A stretch of DNA of 64,000 bases from Enterococcus malodoratus ATCC 43197 (GTDB lineage: Bacteria; Bacillota; Bacilli; Lactobacillales; Enterococcaceae), in assembly GCF_000407185.1 (NCBI RefSeq), contig NZ_KE136482.1, positions 558,001-622,000 on the forward strand. The letters are read 5' to 3'. This document shows positions 62,826 to 64,000 of this stretch, piece after piece. The notes beneath the pieces were generated by a model. The model saw nothing but the letters and a program-made list of their open reading frames with translations, had not been told where the DNA came from and ran no database searches. Position numbers and translations under genes: made by a program. Position 1 is the stretch's first letter; each line of letters starts with the position of its first letter.

Positions 62826-62897
62826 ATAAAAAAAAAGACCTAAAGATAGTGTGAATCTTGCGATCATTTCTTTACACTATCTTTATATGGTCTTTTA
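62826..62897. terminator. Terminator upstream of kdp, after the flavin-oxidase-like gene
   Basis: Long stem-loop with outer arms AAAAGACC (62833-62840) / GGTCTTTT (62889-62896) and inner AAGATAGTGT / ACACTATCTT, followed by nine T on the minus strand. It isolates kdp from the gene at 62908. Confidence 0.85.
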
Positions 62898-62907
62898 ATT
62901 TGATGGT

Positions 62908-63312
62908 TCAAAAAGGAGTCACTTGGAAATTTTGATAAAACTCTCCATGAGCGAAAGTAAACTTAAGCACTGTAAAATCCGATAATCCGCCGCCCTTCTC
63001 GTAATAAATTTGATAGTCCTCCTTCCAAAACGCAATCTTCTCACTTTCCTGCGATAATACCTGCATCTCTCCAATCAAGGTAATTCCTGTAAAAGTTGCG
63101 GCATCATAAAAATATAAGCAAGCTTTGGGATTATCTAAGAACTGCCGAACCTTATTTGAAGTGGTATTAGTATGAAGATATAAATAATTTTGATCAATTT
63201 TTATCGGTCTCAGCATCGCACGAATCATTGGATATCCCTCATCTGTGATTGACCCTAGAAAACATAGCTCCTGTTGTTCCACCAACTCAATCAATTCCTT
63301 TTCAAAACTCAT
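62908..63312 (-). CDS. Pyridoxamine 5'-phosphate oxidase-like FMN-binding protein
   Basis: 134-residue split-barrel protein of the PNPOx-like/general stress family. N-terminal GSITDEGYPMIRAMLRP and KVRQFLDNPKACLYFYD strands are typical of FMN- or F420-binding barrels. It is too short for PdxH and lacks its substrate loop. It may be a heme or flavin reductase-type protein; the function is unknown. It is monocistronic. Confidence 0.75.
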   Translation of the reverse strand: MSFEKELIELVEQQELCFLGSITDEGYPMIRAMLRPIKIDQNYLYLHTNTTSNKVRQFLDNPKACLYFYDAATFTGITLIGEMQVLSQESEKIAFWKEDYQIYYEKGGGLSDFTVLKFTFAHGEFYQNFQVTPF

Positions 63313-63377
63313 ATTATCACCTGTCCTTTTGTCCAGTATTTCAAACTATAAACGACATTACAATCATGAATATTATC

Positions 63378-63411
63378 AAAAAAAAACACGCCAGCCGTAA
63401 TGACTGACATG
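63378..63411 (-). terminator. Terminator of the truncated MFS gene
   Basis: Minus-strand CATGTCAGTC and GGCTGGCGTG pair over ten bases (with G-U pairs) around ATTAC, followed by nine T. Confidence 0.75.
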
Positions 63412-63419
63412 CTTCCTGT

Positions 63420-64000
63420 TTAATCCTTGACTGTGTGAACGTCGCTTTCTTTGGTTTCTTTAAACATCATGAAGCAGACGCCAGAAATGATGAGAACTAA
63501 AAGACTAATGAAAAGCAATGGCATGAAAACGGTGGTGGTAGTATTTCTGAACAAAAGGCCCATCAATAATTGACCTAACGGCACCGCACATTGAGCGACC
63601 GCAATAATCGTTGCCATGACTTTACCAAGGTTTTCTTTCGGCGTAATTCGCTGAACGAGCGAGATCAAATAGATAGAGATTGCACTTAACATCATTCCAA
63701 TGATGATCTCCATGACGATTATTACCATAAACCCTACACCTGCGCTGGTTGTACTTAATAAAATGTTCATAATCAGCAATAGAATCCCTGAGTAGGTGAA
63801 CACGCGATAAAAATTACTGAATTTCAAATTCTTGGTTAATGGGCCGGCCAAAACGGCTCCCACGATACTGGATAAGCTGAAGACACCCATTCCTATCCCG
63901 TACATCGTGTCATTCACTTGCAGTATCATCCGAAGAATTACCGGTAATCCAACAATAAAGAAAGAAGTCATTACAAAGTTGATCGCCGCCGCAATGACAA
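63420..64000 (-). CDS. MFS transporter, C-terminal part, cut by the window edge
   Basis: The reading frame continues past the right edge of the window (VIAAAINFVMTSFF runs through 64000), so the ATG at 63971 is internal. About 193 residues with six helices are visible, corresponding to the second half of a 12-helix MFS exporter. The central loop reads RITPKENLGKVMATI, and the protein ends in a charged tail. No substrate can be assigned. Confidence 0.8.
   Translation of the reverse strand, partial: VIAAAINFVMTSFFIVGLPVILRMILQVNDTMYGIGMGVFSLSSIVGAVLAGPLTKNLKFSNFYRVFTYSGILLLIMNILLSTTSAGVGFMVIIVMEIIIGMMLSAISIYLISLVQRITPKENLGKVMATIIAVAQCAVPLGQLLMGLLFRNTTTTVFMPLLFISLLVLIISGVCFMMFKETKESDVHTVKD

Overview
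The window reads as chromosome of a low-to-mid GC Firmicute, most likely an Enterococcus. The clues are a malolactic enzyme with a 2HCT malate carrier, glycerol-3-phosphate oxidase (GlpO, not GlpD), a glycerol kinase with the HPr-phosphorylated His region, a T-box leader, a mannose-family PTS with two SIS deglycases (a gene set described in Enterococcus faecium and Salmonella), and a KxYKxGKxW secretion signal. No species was assigned, and no rRNA, tRNA, CRISPR array or prophage was seen.

Layout. 1-7.8 kb is methionine synthesis: a T-box-led operon (PatB/MalY-type beta-lyase, MetI, LysR), then metE-metF divergent from a second, related LysR gene with TATAG-N7-CTATA (MET-box-like) elements between them. 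8.2-11.4 kb holds malolactic enzyme and malate carrier. 11.4-19.8 kb holds a MATE pump behind a structured leader, an acetyltransferase, a PadR-controlled 14-TM drug exporter, a membrane-anchored hydrolase, a cysteine-free CsoR-family protein, an orphan histidine kinase and a cyclase-like toroid protein. 19.8-21.4 kb holds a deoxynucleoside kinase and a Pnu-type transporter behind a perfect NrdR box. 21.5-29 kb is a fructoselysine/glucoselysine-type PTS operon with a LevR-type activator and a perfect sigma-54 promoter. 29.3-36.6 kb holds a frameshifted AraC-GyrI regulator, a GntR-ABC operon, an ECF sigma factor with a DUF2461 partner, a membrane methyltransferase and a secreted C39-like protein. 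36.8-39.2 kb is an amidohydrolase with an MFS carrier. 39.4-45.7 kb is glycerol use: glpO-glpK-glpF followed by dhaK-dhaL-dhaM. 45.8-48.0 kb is a complete IS21-family element with a 6-bp target duplication. 48-54.9 kb holds a PLD-family enzyme, a two-component system with a secreted Gln-rich protein, a P1B metal ATPase and a methyltransferase. 55-62.8 kb is kdpFABC-kdpDE, including the 26-codon kdpF. The window ends in a flavin-oxidase-like protein and a truncated MFS gene.

How it fits together. Several operons carry readable control DNA: T-box (Met), MET-box (metE), NrdR box (nucleoside salvage), sigma-54 promoter (Amadori sugar uptake), PadR operators, GntR operator repeats, a DtxR-like inverted repeat (metal ATPase), and repeats upstream of glpO where the IS has separated a candidate cre site from the operon. 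The strongest leads are the NrdR-box/kinase/Pnu operon, the sigma-54 promoter lying inside the activator gene's terminator hairpin, the MATE leader, and the IS21 insertion at the glp regulatory region.
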